Assembly: GCA_963920765.1 (NCBI GenBank)
Contig: OY987250.1
Coordinates: 3,720,001-3,784,000, forward strand
Reading direction: 5' to 3'
Origin: Ulota crispa
Taxonomy: Eukaryota > Streptophyta > Bryopsida > Orthotrichales > Orthotrichaceae
DNA: 64,000 bases
Shown here: one piece after another, positions 1-12,534 of the stretch
How the letters are laid out: each line of letters begins with the position of its first letter
How positions within the stretch are numbered: position 1 is the stretch's first letter
Notes under the pieces: model-generated
Told to the model about the DNA's origin: nothing
The model's input: the letters and a program-made list of their open reading frames with translations, nothing else
Databases searched by the model: none
Program-made: the position numbers and the translations under genes

Positions 1-654
1 CCATAAACGTGACCTATGAATGCACCCATAAACGCTACTTTCTGACCCCAATTTCACAATTTTGAAAATTTGACGGTTGAAGGTGATATTTGACGGTGTT
101 TAAGTGATAATTGGGGATGGACACGGGGACAGGAAGTGATGAATTCTGTGTGCATTAAAATGAGAGAGAAGGTGGTTAGCATGCGGTTTAGTAGTTTAAG
201 TTTGATGCCTTTGAAGACATTTAATATGGGTCAGTAGCACTCTTTGGTGGCTGCTCTATCAATATGCAGTGAATACAAAATCCTCTAGAACAATTTTTGG
301 TGCAGTCTGTGGCATTAATATAACCTTGTTTGGTGGCTAAGGCATCTAGTTCTCTCTAAGTCAAGGGGAATAAGTAGCAGTTTATATGTGCAAGCTTTTC
401 CTTTAGCTCAAATGTGCAGCACTCACGTAGTAGAACAAATATTGTGCTTCAGAATTTGCTAGACATTGTTGATCATGAGTACTGCAATGAGGGATAACAA
501 GTAGGAGTTTGAGGGAGAAGTTGGGCTAGAAAGGTGGACACTAGAGCTGCAAGTGTATGGATTTTTGCATATTGGTGGATGGTCCCCATATTGTCAAAAT
601 AGCAGTAATGCAAATGTTACAAGAGATTCATTTTAGGTAACAAGACCTGCCCCG
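1..654. other. Non-coding 5' part of pogo-like element
   Basis: No credible gene is seen. The first 40 bases contain the motif CACCCATAAACG, which recurs near 4430-4440 and, inverted (TATGGGTG), near 4411 and 5347. It may therefore mark the left end of the pogo-like element whose transposase follows. The exact terminus and a TA target duplication could not be fixed here, and the true end may lie upstream of the window. Confidence 0.35.
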
Positions 655-3600
655 ATGCATGGAGGAGAGGTGAATTTCTGTGAGTGGTCGAGGTCAGTAG
701 GTGGAGCTGGCACTTACAGCTACAGCACTAAATTAGATAATCTGCTGAGATCGGGCGGAGCTGCACGAAGGCTAAGCGACGAGTTGCGGTGGGCCAACGG
801 TGACTTCAAGAGGCCGATAGAGAACTTGCAAGCAGACAGTGCAAGGAGAACTGCAAACGATAGAGGCAACTCTGACCTGCATAGACCTATCCAGCACTTG
901 CAAAGGGCAGTTGATATTGTTCAGCAGCGCATTGACAATGTACATGGAGGAAGTGACAACATGCAAGCAATACAAGAGCACTTCCCAAGGCCCAAGGAGT
1001 TGCTGCACAACCTCACAAACGACTTGCCAAGGTGTGCAGATGATCCCAAGGTTCATGAGCAACCTCAGCCGTTTGGAGTTTGGGAGGCCTTTTGCCAAGA
1101 GGGGCAGATCTCAGCAACAATTTGTGACCGGCAAGAGGAGAATTTTAGAAGTATACGCGGGAGCATTGATTGGCAGATGTTCAACTACAATTGATGTAGG
1201 AGTCAAGACTAAAGCCACATCTACACAAGGCAAGAGGGAGAGATCACAAAGTCTTTGAATAAGATCGGAGACTGCAATGCCAATATTTGTAGAGGAGACT
1301 CCAACGCCAACCTTGCCCACGGCGCCTAGGAACAGAGGCCACATCCTACACAGGCGCAATACAGGCACTTGGACCAATGAGCAGCTAGCGAGAGCAGTGG
1401 CAGCAGTAGACACAGAAAACAAGATTGCCATAGTAGCAAGATTCATCGGCATTCCAGCATCATCATTACATGATCACTACTTTGGCACAACACTTTAGCG
1501 TAAGAAAGGGCAATAGGAGATTCTTACTGTGGAAGAGGAGTTGGCGCTCGCAAGGTGGATGTTGGAGATGCAGGAGCACGCCCACCCTGTTTGATCTGGA
1601 AGCTTTGATGCTAGGTTACTGAAATGACACAAGAGCGTTGGACCCCATTTAAGGATGGTATCCCTGGACAGGATTGGCTGCAATGGTTTAGAAACCGTCA
1701 TCTGGAGTTGACGCTGCGCTCTGCTTGAGGCATGGAGGAGGGGCGTGCAATGGGCTTGAACTCCAAGAACATTGCATCTCTATACAAGAATCTGCAGAAG
1801 TCATATGAGCAGCATAGGTATGTGCCAAGTCACATCTGGAACTATGATAAATCAAGGGCACAGGCCAAGACAAATGGTAGAGGAAACCTAGTGTATGCTA
1901 AAAAGGGCAGTAGATCAGTAGACATAGTAATTCCAAGTAATAAAGAGCATTTAACAAGGCTTTCATTTGTAAATGCGGCTAGAGATTATGTACCAAACTT
2001 CTACATTTTTAAGGGGAAGCAGAAAATAAGGAACTACATAGTTAGATGTGAACCCCATTCATGCATGGCAATGCAACCAAATGGGTGGATGACCTCCTTC
2101 TTGTTCTCTGCATGGATGTCTCACTACATTAGTTTTATAAGAGGGAGATACGGATTATCACAGGAAAACAGGCATCTGCTACTCCTAGATGGACACGGAA
2201 GCCACGTCACTCTAGAAGTGGTCCAGAAGGCAAGATCAGAAGGACTTGATATTATCACACTCCCAAGTCACACCAATCATAGGCTGCAGCCCTTGGATGT
2301 GAGTGTATTTAAATCCTTCAAATCATCATTCAAACTTGCTAAAGATAAATGGTCTATTGAGAATAAAGGAAAAGGAGTCTAGAAAGAGGAGTTGGTTGAG
2401 TGGGTATTGACAGGACTTCAAGTAGCATTGACAAAATCAAACATCTCTAAGGGGTTTGAAACGATCAAAATCTGGCGTCTCAACCCCTTGGCAATGGATC
2501 AATATATGAAGCTCAGTTCTTGCTACATTAAGGAGGTGCAGGTTGTTCAGCCTAAAAGTGTGCCTGGCTTGAGTACTTCAAATGAGCAGCCTTGTTGTGA
2601 TCTTCCTCTTTGAGGAGTGCAGGAGCTGAGTGGCATCAACCTGAGCTAGCAGCCCTGCAACACCTTGCAGCATTGCCAAATGCAGGAGCAGACAGGCAAC
2701 GACATAGGCTCTCTTAACCCGGACCTAGCAAATTACATTGGCCGGGAGCGCCACTGCAGCAACACCAAAGACAAGCTAGACATTGATATTGGGAGCCACT
2801 TCCGCAACACACAGACGCGAGATGGAGTCTACGTTTGTGTTGAACTCTAAGGTGTGCAGCACAATCAAGTTATTGTAGGGAGGTCTAGCAACCTGATTGG
2901 AGGCACGGAAGTTGAAGGCAAGTAGGTTCAAGGCACAGACGTCCACAACACTCCAATAGCAGTAACTCCGGAGCATGATATCATCCTTGAAACACAGCAC
3001 ACGGAGCCTCAGAATCCAACAGCGCAATATTTCATGGAGTCAAGCTTTGACTTTGCCTGGAATTTTGGCAATGACTTGGATTCAGAGATCAAGGATGCAA
3101 AAGCCAACAACATGCAAAACCTATTTCCACTACCCCAAGTTCACCGTCTGGCCCGTAGACAACCGCAATTTGGGGAGCCACTAGTAGATTACACGGTCTC
3201 CATCATTGTAACTACCAAAGAATACATCAACCTAATGATAGCAAAGGCAGCAAAGAAGCAAGAGGTGGCCTAGGAAAGAGAAGAGCATAAGCACCAAGTA
3301 GAGTTGAAGAAATCGGAACGACAGCAAGAAAAGACAAGAAAAGAAGCCAAGAAGGTGATCCGCAAGATTGAAGCAGATTGGTGGAAGGCCAAACGTGAGC
3401 CTAAGAAAGCTCGGAAAGCATCTGAGAGAGGACGAGCATGGATGGGGGTCAAAACTTGACGTAGGCGTGGAGTTTGAGCCGGTCCAAATGTCAAGGGGAA
3501 CTGCAGAACCGGCAACTGATTGTCCAATTGCCAGGTGTTTGGGAAGCTGAACGGTACTTGACGAGGATCTCAAACTTGATGGCAATTTTGAAGAACAGGT

Positions 3601-3905
3601 CAATGCGCGGAAGCAATCGAACGACAGATTGAAGGGCATGAGCACTTTATGTCTACGCAGCAACCTTTGACTCGGCGGTAGCGTGAAAGCTAGGACTTGC
3701 ATCGGCGCGGCAACGACGGGGGAGGCAGTGAACGGACAAGAGCAAAATGGCTACTCCAAGTTGCCAAAAGAAGCGGCAGATTTCCAGGCAAAGCAATGTA
3801 CAAGAGTCAAGGGCCAAGCGGCCAGCTGCATCTAGATCACATGCTCGTGGCATGGAAGCTTGAAACAACTAGTTTGATAATTGTCAAGGCGCACCAGGTC
3901 CACTG
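655..3905 (+). pseudogene. Decayed pogo/Tigger-type transposase (HTH-psq plus DDE_1)
   Basis: This is a remnant of a cut-and-paste transposase. In order, 655-1258 is a poorly conserved N-terminal part in two frames. 1277-1498 matches a psq helix-turn-helix (WTNEQLARAV, then IPASSLHDHY). 1520-1720 is a CENP-B-like region (EEELALARWMLEMQ, then DWLQWFRNRH). 1732-2613 is the DDE_1 superfamily catalytic domain. Candidate acidic residues are in NYDKS, LLLDGHGSH and LQPLDVSVF, followed by the family's C-terminal GF..I.IWRLNP block. 2665-3905 is a Lys/Glu-rich coiled-coil tail. Breaks include TAG stops at 1496, 1514, 2380 and 3271, TGA at 1726, and probable single-base insertions near 1589 and 1612. 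The first catalytic motif NYDKS differs from the usual N.DE. Family assignment is fairly sure; the start codon is uncertain. Confidence 0.8.
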
Positions 3906-4429
3906 ACTATGCCCCACTAGAACAAGTGGTCTGAACATGGAACTCGTCCTTTTAGTATTAGGTGCATTTGACAATGGTTCGAGGTATTCCACGCTGTTGT
4001 GATGGGATCCACTGAAGTTGTAGTTATTTCACCTCTCAGTGCTTTTGCCATCTAACGTAGCCAGCTTTGCAGCAACATAGCTAGAGCCATATATACCCTA
4101 AGCTTGGTATTTAAGGACAGTTCCACACAATTTTGAATACCGCTTGTCACTGTTTCAATAACTCATCCACTTGGTAATAGATGAAAGTCAAGGTAGTGAA
4201 AGCTTCAGTGACTTTTTGTTTCAGCACACCCTATGAATGAGAATGGATGTTTGGTTATATTCCACTTTGAAAAATCTAAACAAATTCATAAATACAGCTA
4301 CAACTTATAAACTTTGACCAATATTTTTCATTCCCAATTGCTAACCAAGAAATATTATTTCCAAGCTTTCCTACTTGGCCTAACCACTCAGTAACGCTTA
4401 AACTCATGGTTATGGGTGTTGCTACCTTA
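3906..4429. other. Non-coding 3' flank of the pogo-like gene
   Basis: No gene is seen. It ends in a TATGGGTG motif at 4411-4418, which is inverted relative to the CACCCATAA motif at the window start and may be the right end of the pogo-like element. A TA dinucleotide at 4428-4429 is the left target duplication of the next small element. Confidence 0.35.
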
Positions 4430-4733
4430 GGAGCACCCATAAACGTCAAACTAAGGGTTTTGAACATGATGACTATCAATAAAAAACTAGCAAATTATAA
4501 GATCCCATTAGGAACAAAAAAAAAATCAGTTTGCACTTTCAAATGTATTAGTTGGATACTGTGAGAATAAGTTATGAATTTTTAAAGAGCAAATTGCCAT
4601 TGCACCTATAACCACTATTAAGATTTCATGTTCACATATTGTACATTCTTGTCATTTCATCTATTCACTTCCACAAATTTTCCAAGATTTCAAAAGTGAT
4701 GGTTATGGGGACACTGACACTTATGGGTGCTCC
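4430..4733. mobile_element. 304-bp MITE with GGAGCACCCATAA termini, TA TSD
   Basis: It begins GGAGCACCCATAA and ends TTATGGGTGCTCC, a perfect 13-bp terminal inverted repeat that extends imperfectly by another ~6 bp (CGTCA/GTGTCA). Both sides are flanked by TA (4428-4429 and 4734-4735), as expected for Tc1/mariner/pogo superfamily insertions. It has no coding capacity. The shared CACCCATAA end suggests it was mobilised by the adjacent pogo/Tigger family (inference). Confidence 0.8.
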
Positions 4734-4737
4734 TACC

Positions 4738-5365
4738 TTAAGCGTCAAACTAAGGGTTTTGAACATGATGAGTATCAATTAATAGCTAGCAAATTATAGG
4801 ATCCTATTAGGAACAAAAAAATAATGAGTTTGCACTTTCAAATGTATTATTTGGATACTGTGAAAATAATGCCCAGTTCAAACTAGCATCCGGCCGAAAA
4901 TTTCTCAACCATGATTGGTTGAAATTTGGTTTTTCTTCGCTATTGGATTCAGACTGCAAGTTTGTCTGGTACTTTTACATCCATCTTCACCGCTGTGGGG
5001 ACCACCCTATATAGCCACGTCAACGGCCAAGATAGTGAAGATTTGGGGCTTGCTCCAAGGGTGGTACCAAACTTGTCCAGCAGAGGCACACTCTTGGATG
5101 ACAAGCGACTACACGGAAAAGTTTCTATCGAGCAAAACATTGGACGGGGTGCCAATCTTCTTGTATAGACAGACTAGTAGTCTAAACCGGGCTTAAATTG
5201 TGAATTTTTAAAGAGCAAATTACCATTGCACCCATAACCACTTTTAAGATTTCATGTTCGCATGTTGTACGTCCTTGTAATTACATCTATTCATTTCCAC
5301 AATTTTCCAAGATTTCAGAGGTGATGGTTATGGGGACACTAAAGCTTATGGGTGTATATACCTTA
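4738..5365. mobile_element. Second, interrupted copy of the same MITE
   Basis: From 4740 the sequence repeats the internal sequence of the 4430-4733 element nearly base for base up to about 4870. It resumes at about 5198 and runs to TTATGGGTGTATA near 5355. The left terminal GGAGCACCCATAA is missing, so the copy is 5'-truncated or fused to its neighbour. The gap between the two matching parts is filled by another small element. Confidence 0.75.
4871..5192. mobile_element. 322-bp MITE nested inside the second MITE copy
   Basis: The intervening DNA starts GCCCAGTTCAAACTAG, and the reverse complement of its end reads GCCCGGTTTAGACTAC, an imperfect 16-bp TIR with GCCC tips. Comparing with the uninterrupted copy at 4430-4733 shows exactly where the insertion sits. 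Open frames inside are not coding-like. I could not define a clean target duplication. Confidence 0.65.
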
Positions 5366-5400
5366 CATGTACATATCTTTGCATTAACCCTAAACCTTTG

Positions 5401-5714
5401 GAGCATCTCCACCGATCTAGACTTGCTCAAAGTTTTCCATCTGGTTTAGCGAGGCCTGAAGGCTCTCAATCTCCACCCATGCTCTTTGAAAATGTGGACT
5501 TACACTGAAACACACCCCATAAAAAAGCAATTTACCACTTATCTAGCGAAGTAAAGAATAAAGCTCACTGAACTTAGGGTGAATAGTGCATGAATAGTGG
5601 TTTGGAGAGTGACTTGCTAGACTCGCCAAATAAGAGAGTTTGAGAGGGGCTTGAGAGGGGCCTGGCTACTTTTTGTCCACTTTGAACAAGCCAAAGCCAT
5701 CAGTGGAGATGCTC
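5401..5714. mobile_element. PIF/Harbinger (Tourist)-like MITE
   Basis: The termini are GAGCATCTCCAC on the left and GTGGAGATGCTC on the right, a perfect 12-bp TIR over a 314-bp element without coding capacity. The flanking trinucleotides are TTG on the left and TTA on the right. That is one mismatch from a TTA target duplication typical of PIF/Harbinger. The GAGCATCTCCA tip is common among plant Tourist-like MITEs (known family feature). Confidence 0.7.
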
Positions 5715-5967
5715 TTAACCGTTGAACGGCACCAAAGCCTTTTGCAGCCGTATGTACGGCCGTATATACAAATGTATTTGAGCTGTTTTTTAGCAAAACT
5801 GTTTGTTTTCTTATCCAAAAACATAGGAATTGCTGAAATAAAGATTTGTTGTAGTATAACAACTCTAGAATATATAAAACAGGCTAAAGAGGGACATTAA
5901 GGTTCCTATCTTAACCGGATGGGAAGCCGGAATTTTCCACTTGAGTCCAAAATAAATCGCTTCAAAT

Positions 5968-6002
5968 CACTAGTGGAAAACCTTATTTTTTTTAACGCAT
6001 CC
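5968..6002 (+). repeat. Left terminal inverted repeat of the 28-kb element
   Basis: Starts CACTAGTGGAAAACC, then a T-rich stretch, then ACGCATCC. It pairs imperfectly with 33870-33902. The CACTA tip is the diagnostic terminus of En/Spm elements. Confidence 0.65.
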
Positions 6003-8230
6003 AAAAACGCCCCTCCCTGTCATAGTTGATGTTTTTTTTATTCTACATGGATGTACAAAAAAATCCATCTGCAAAAATTGTTGAAAATGTCCAAAAAAAT
6101 GTGTTGAACGCGGGTGTGTTTTTCCTTGAACGTCTAAAAAAACATTGCCCCGTGGGAGTAAAAAAAACCTTCAAGGGGCAGCCCCTCCCAAAAATTTCAT
6201 CATGTCAGAAATTTTCTCATCTGGCCAAGTTCTGACAGAAAATCTAACATGCACACTCCTCCAAAATCTGATGTGGCAGGCTTGCACGTGGTAAAATTGA
6301 CAAAAGTTGGAACAAGAGCAAACGTCCATTTGGATGTCATTTTTGACATCTATGCCTTAATATAATACATTGTGATTGACATTTACAATGTGAATTGAAA
6401 TGTAGATTCTTCCATGTGATTGTCTACATGGATGTTTTGATGAAGGTCCTCTTTAACATTGTTCTATTTCAATAATTGTTTTATTTGTTAAATCAATGTC
6501 CAAACGGACAATTGAATGTTATTTGTGATAACTAGGGAAATGTAAGTACTAAATCTTGATGTTTTTTATAGTGCTTGATTTAACATAAAATTTTGGCCTA
6601 TAAAATCTATGTTGATCAGCAAACAAGGTTCATTGTCCTCATTGACGTCAATTAAGACAAAATCACCATCCATATGGATATCCAATTCTGTTCACTATGT
6701 TGTTAGAACTAACATGAAAAATATATTATGTGTTTTTGGCATGTCCATTACAACACATAATAATTCATTGGGACAATTTTATTGACATCCCATTTGAAAG
6801 CATATGTTTCAAAAAACATCCAACTAAACAGAATTACTATTTTTATGGATGTTTTACCCAATTTCCATGGAACTACTCCATTCTTGAAGAATGTTTGTTG
6901 TAATGTTTTAGAGCACATACATCAAAGCACAAAAAAGTCTACATAAACATCATAGATAACAATAACCCTAAACCTCACTGTTAGTGTTGACATCAATTTT
7001 TATACAATAACTGTTTACATAGATGTTTTATTTGACATCCAAGGCATTGCACTGTGTTTATAAGTGTCTACTTTGTTGTCTTTCAACATGTACACTCTAC
7101 CCTTTATTTGATTGTGAGAGCGGTCCTCTTGACAATACAAAAAAAATAGCATTTGCTCTGGTGTCCAAGAAAATGTATGAATCATCACTAAAGATGTTTA
7201 TTTTAACATCCATGATATTAAAGCATTGATTTAGGATGCATCCTCTTGTACCTGAGAGTGTAATTATGAATGCATGAAAGATCACATAAATGCCCTACAG
7301 GACAATTTATTTTACATGGGCTATTCATCTAGATAGCTCTATAAACAACCGTATTGGCGTATTAAACATATAATGATGTTCCAAATGGACATCTACTCAA
7401 GCAAATTACATGTCTATTCAGACATCCTAATACCCCTCCTCATACATTTAGGACAAATTAGCAAGAGGAATATAAGACTAATGAAGTGTCTGATGCTAGT
7501 GAAGATGTTGAAAGCAACGTCCGCTTTGATGAAATACATGTGCCTCACATGCTGCACATGACATCCACGGTAACAACAACCATGTCAAGGTTGATGTATA
7601 TAAGAACACATAAACGTTACTCATAGCATTTGCACACATCACGCATTGAGTTTGTCACTCACCTAATTCCAAAAATCAGATGTTCTTCATTTTTGCTTTG
7701 ATGCCTTTGCCCTTGCTATTGCAACTCCAACCTATACGTCTACAATCATTGCATCATGTCCTATGCTTTAGCCATTTTTTGTTATCAAAATTCAATGCAT
7801 AATGTACAACTTCCTAACCTTTGGTTTTGCTTCCAAGTCTTCAAAAAATTGGTTGGCCTTGAAGGCTTGAAGTACTTACATTTACCAGAGATGAAACATT
7901 AGTTGTCTTTTATTGTTGCCCTAGTTACTTTTAGATTTTCTTGAGTACTAGTGTCAGTGTAGTGTATATGAGTCCTCAATGATTGCCTCCTGCTGTGAGA
8001 GAATGTCACTGGTCACTAAAAATACAACTCCAAAACCTTGCATACACTTGAAAATATATGTGCAAAAAATATTTATGTACTCTATGATGTCCAGTTAGGT
8101 TTAGCTTGTGTCAATTTGAACATCCAAATGAACAAAATGTAATATGTGTGGATTTTAAATAGAATGTTGTTATTGACGTCAAGTACAATGTAAAGATGTT
8201 TGATAAAACATAATAATGGACATCAACATG
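6003..8230. repeat. Left subterminal region with GATGT/ACATC motifs
   Basis: No gene is supported. The stretch is dense in short direct and inverted copies of motifs such as GATGTTTT, GACATCC and TGGACATC, often followed by related palindromic spacings. The same vocabulary recurs at the other end of the composite (32.6-33.9 kb). In CACTA elements such subterminal arrays bind the TNPA-type protein (established). That role here is inference. Confidence 0.5.
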
Positions 8231-8934
8231 TCTATAAAAATGTTGTTTAAACATATTTTACCTGCACCAACGGTATTACTCCTGCAGCCTTGCTTGCATC
8301 CTCTCTATGGTTGTTGGATTGAAATTCAAATTGTCAATTGTACCCTTTGCATCTTCCTTGCGTGCCATTCTTCTCTTCTATTTGTTAATATGATTTTGTT
8401 GCTTAAAAGAAATTAGATAAAGTGAGCAACAAAATTAAGCCCAAAAATTGAAAATTGAAATTCAACAATAGGAAACCCTAAACATGGCAAACAAACAACA
8501 GGAGATGCAAAACCTACTTGTTTTGATGCTTAAGTGCTACGGGCCACTCCTCTTGTGCAAGTTGACATCTTAGCAAACCGGCCGTCACAATAGATGAGTT
8601 ACAAACTCAAGCATTATACTTGAAGGTGACAAACAAGGCGCTCATTAGTGAGGTTGCATTGTTGTTTCCATTGCTAGCACCCAAACTAGAAGGGTAAGTA
8701 TACATACACAACCCCGCTGCTATAGAGCGCGGAGAAGCTAGGCGACAAGAAGGTGTGCAATACCTGAGAGGTGCAAGGATTAGTCTCCATAGCTAGTGCA
8801 AGAGCCTCAACAAGCGCAACCTCCGGTGAACTATGAACTTCGGATCTGGCAAGCTTTGAGAACCCTCCCTCCCAAGTCCTGACTTTGTCAACTCCTGCTC
8901 AGGCTCCCATGAACCATCGCTGCCAAACACTCTC
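8231..8934. other. No gene seen; C-rich toward the end
   Basis: No coding region could be supported. Composition shifts from AT-rich to C/T-rich around 8.7-8.9 kb, leading into a minisatellite. AGGGTTTCC-like plant leader motifs occur near 8470 on the minus strand, but no gene could be attached to them. Confidence 0.3.
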
Positions 8935-9036
8935 ATTGCCAACCTTGCTCATTGCCGACCTTGCTCGTTGTCAACCTGGCTCGTTGCCAACCTCGCTCAT
9001 TGCCAACCTTGCTTGTTGCCAACCTTGCTTGTTGCC
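8935..9036 (+). repeat. 16-bp minisatellite, about 6.4 copies
   Basis: Six consecutive 16-bp units follow the consensus GTTGCCAACCTTGCTC with one to three substitutions each, then a partial unit GTTGCC. Open frames crossing it give repetitive peptides and are not credible genes. Confidence 0.85.
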
Positions 9037-10476
9037 TTGACATGAACCCTTGCTGCCGACTCCACTCACCTGCTGCCTCAAACCCTGAGCCCGTCGACGT
9101 CTGGCTCAGCCGGTGCCTCAAATCCCAACCTCGTCAATATTTGCTCAACTATTGTCTCAAACCGTAGAGGTGGTGCCGTAAACCCTTGTTGAGCAATGCT
9201 CTTCATGCCATGCGCGCTATCTGCTCAGCCATCATCTTGGCCTTGCTCACAGACCACCTTTTCACCGTCCCTCACACCTGCACAGCCGCTAGACTCATGC
9301 TGGGCTTGGCCTTTGAAATTAGGTTTGCTTTGTTGACATTAGGTTTGCTCTATTGGGTATATGACAAGAAAAGAGGTTTAGGGTGCACAAGACTTAAAAA
9401 TCTCAAACCTTTTGGGCTTGGTAACTTACCTTGTTTGTTTACTGGAATTTTGAGCCAATTTTGCTTTAAAATAGACCCTTGTTCTAATTTGTTAGTTTGT
9501 CTTGGCTCAAATTTCAACAACGCTAGCATGCAAGCCTCGAGCGGCGTTCTTGAAATCCATGAGCAGGGAGCCTTAACTCACAATTTGAGTGACACATTTG
9601 ACATTTTCCATGTATGATTAATAATGTTTTTCCTTTGGGAGTGGAATTTGTTGTAAAAAAAGATTGAGAACCTATTACCAAGGATTAGGGGTTGGACCCA
9701 AGACCATGGAAAACTCTAGATTGAGGGTAAATGACTTGGTTTAGGGGGACTTAGGGTCCAGTCAAGCGTACAACTACTTTGGTTTAGGGTTCTACACTGT
9801 CAAGAAATATTTAAAGGAGTTAGGGAACGGGTTAATCTATATAGTGAGGAAATGGAATTGACATGTGCAGCTCCAAAACAATTTAAGGGTTAGGGTATTC
9901 CAATACATTGTTGAAGGGGTAGTTCATGGGTTTAGGGTATAGGGTTTAGGGGTATTTGAAACAGAGATAATAAGGGTTCATGTTAGGATTTAGGATTTAG
10001 GGTGGCAAATACAGAACATTTAAATGAAGAGATACATACAAGCAAATATAGTTGACAGACACACGAGATAGTGGACACCTCAAAGTTATATTGAATATTG
10101 CAATGCCAAAAAGGCATACAATTCAAGATTTAGGGGTGTCAACAAAGAAGTAGATGTGCAATTCAGAGTTCATGCAAAAATCCTAGCGCCTGTGATGCTA
10201 ATAGGAGAGAAAATGCAAACTAACGGAAATTCTTTGTTACAAAATACCTAATACATATATTATCCTTAAACTTATTGCAGTACAAGATGCTACAATATGT
10301 AGAAATTCCTTTGAATTAATTAGCGTTGACAACATTCTAATAATCTAAGGGTCTATGGTCATCTATTTTGTGATCTTGATGATCCTTGCCTATATGAGTA
10401 GAATTTTAATCTCTGAGAAGCTGAAGGTAGGGGCATGAATAAATTTATCCTTCTGAATATCCATCCTGCATACATA
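9037..10476. other. No gene seen; degenerate telomere-like motifs
   Basis: A 143-codon open frame at 9186-9617 has no recognisable domain or coding bias and is not called. Between about 9690 and 10010 the sequence holds many scattered GTTTAGGG/TTAGGG-like words, for example GGTATAGGGTTTAGGGG near 9936. This resembles decayed interstitial plant telomere repeats. The rest is AT-rich. Confidence 0.4.
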
Positions 10477-12110
10477 TCAAAAAAGATAATAAAGATGCTT
10501 GCAATTTACGTATTGATGTTGACCTCCAATAGAAGAAATAGCCATATTCAAATAATCCGAACAAGTACATGACAAAAAGTTGCCAACAGTAATCTTGTAC
10601 ACATTTCTTTGCTGCTCAGATCCCTTTTCAAGGGATACAATTGCACCTAAACTTGGCACAGGCAGCAACATCACTCCAAGTATTATGTTTGTAGCACTCC
10701 CCCATTTATTACATTGCTTAGTTGTGAGGACATTCGTGATACGGCGCACAGAACAACTCTGCCTCTTTGTTAGGAATGAGTCTAGATTAGAGGGAGTCAC
10801 TTTGTTATACAAAGTGCATTCAAAGGTAGCTAAGATCCCAAACAATTGACGTGGAGATAATGTTGGTTTCTCTTGTAACAAAAACCACCGTGTTGCAACT
10901 AAAATGATTCTTCACATGTAAGGTTTGTACCTGATAGGACCGGCCAAACCTCTAGAACCATCGGCCAATCAATGACCCAATTCTATTTATTGCCTTTCAC
11001 ACAATGCTGGATGTTATTAGCACAAAACCAAAACTGTGTCATAACTTCATTCTGGGAGTGGTAATCTAATTTTCTTCCATGGTATGTTGGGGCAGAAGTA
11101 CCCTTTGATCCTTTTGCTATCTTTGCAATGCACTTGACCTTTGTAATGAATTGGTGTGCATGGCACTTCACACTTGACTTAGATTTTAGCCGTGCAATGT
11201 GCCACTTGGAGGTGTTGCAGTCACTTTCGTGAGGGACTGCTACATAGGATGATCCTTGAACAGTTGGCAAAGCACTTGGTCCTCCTTGAACATCTATAGC
11301 AGGTGTAGTTGATCTTCTCTTCACTTGTGGTTTGGAGAAATTGACCTTATATGGACGATGGGAGTCTCCTTCATCTCCAATAGGAGTACCTGGTTTTCTT
11401 TTGGAACTACCAAAAACCTCTTCACCCTCTAAATGCGGAATGTGGTTCCCAAAATTCTCAGCTCCTGGCAAATTGTTTAATGCATCTGCAATTTTCTTGG
11501 GATCACTACTTTGCATAGCAGCCTTAAGTCTCAATTCATCCATATTTGGACCAGATCCAAGAGCCCAACCTTGTAAGTACGCTTTGAAATTTGTCATCTG
11601 CTGCCACGCTTTGATGTTGTTGTTGCATGTGACTTCAAACAAATTTTTCCCCCAATTTCCCAACATTTGCAGCCACTTGTTGTGTACAATTTCTAACAAA
11701 TTATAGGTAGGCATACTTGCCAACTCATTTAAGCTCAAGTTTTGCAAATGAACACCCAAAAAAAATATTCAATGATCATACATCTCACGTGGCCCAAAAA
11801 ATGAAATCACATTTCATAAGTACTGAAGCTACTGGAGAATATTGAGTCAATGTAAATATTATGGTCACAAGAACATTAAAAAAGAAAGCATATAGTTCCT
11901 CTACATTCCTATTATTTGTCAACAATCACTAAAGCCATGTAAATAGTTCTGTTCAAAGAATATCAATCAACTGAGTAAATATCACTTTGTGAAGAACATC
12001 TAGTCCAGTTGCTGATGATATATAAAGGTACAAATGCTACACAACCATGTGACTCCAAGATGGATTCTCATTGAAACCAGATTATGTTAACAGTTACAGA
12101 AGGAGCAACT

Positions 12111-12134
12111 AGCACCTTTGGCCACAAAGGTGCT
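12111..12134. repeat. AGCACCTTTGG hairpin in the MULE-like gene intron
   Basis: A perfect 10-bp inverted repeat AGCACCTTTG / CAAAGGTGCT with a 4-nt loop. The same hairpin recurs at 12511 and four times at 20.8-21.2 kb. Confidence 0.7.
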
Positions 12135-12510
12135 TTGACAAGGACACAACACCGACACGTAATCATGACCACAAAACCAGTAATTTTTTAAAAATGAACT
12201 TTTGGTAGGGCTCTACATTAGCTACCCACATAAGGAAAGGTTAGGAGGTCGTCAAACCTCTTTGAGAAGGTACTTTCAGTGATAAGAGTATTACTACCAA
12301 GTTTTGTATCATGCGCCGTCCTGTGGATTAAAATAATGGAGCTTGATAATATCACAGATGCAATAATATGGAAAACCAGTTTTTGAATAAAAGTTGTGGA
12401 TAAATAAAGGGTATTCTAACTTACAATGAATTCCCAAAAAATCAAAAATTCTAGCAAAAGCCTGCAACCTTTAAAAAATACTAAAAAAGAAATATGTTGG
12501 CAGGCCGTAG

Positions 12511-12534
12511 AGCACCTTTGGAGACGAAGGTGCT
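12511..12534. repeat. Second AGCACCTTTGG hairpin in the same intron
   Basis: AGCACCTTTG / CGAAGGTGCT with a 4-nt loop and one mismatch. It is the same motif as at 12111-12134. Confidence 0.65.

Noticed and set aside
655-1258. Overlapping long frames on both strands in the pogo N-terminal region
   Set aside because: The antisense and alternative frames are shadows. Only the plus-strand series leads into the HTH and DDE domains.
9186-9617. 143-codon open frame
   Set aside because: No recognisable domain and an odd Cys/Leu-rich composition. It continues from a minisatellite region and has no splice or homologous context.
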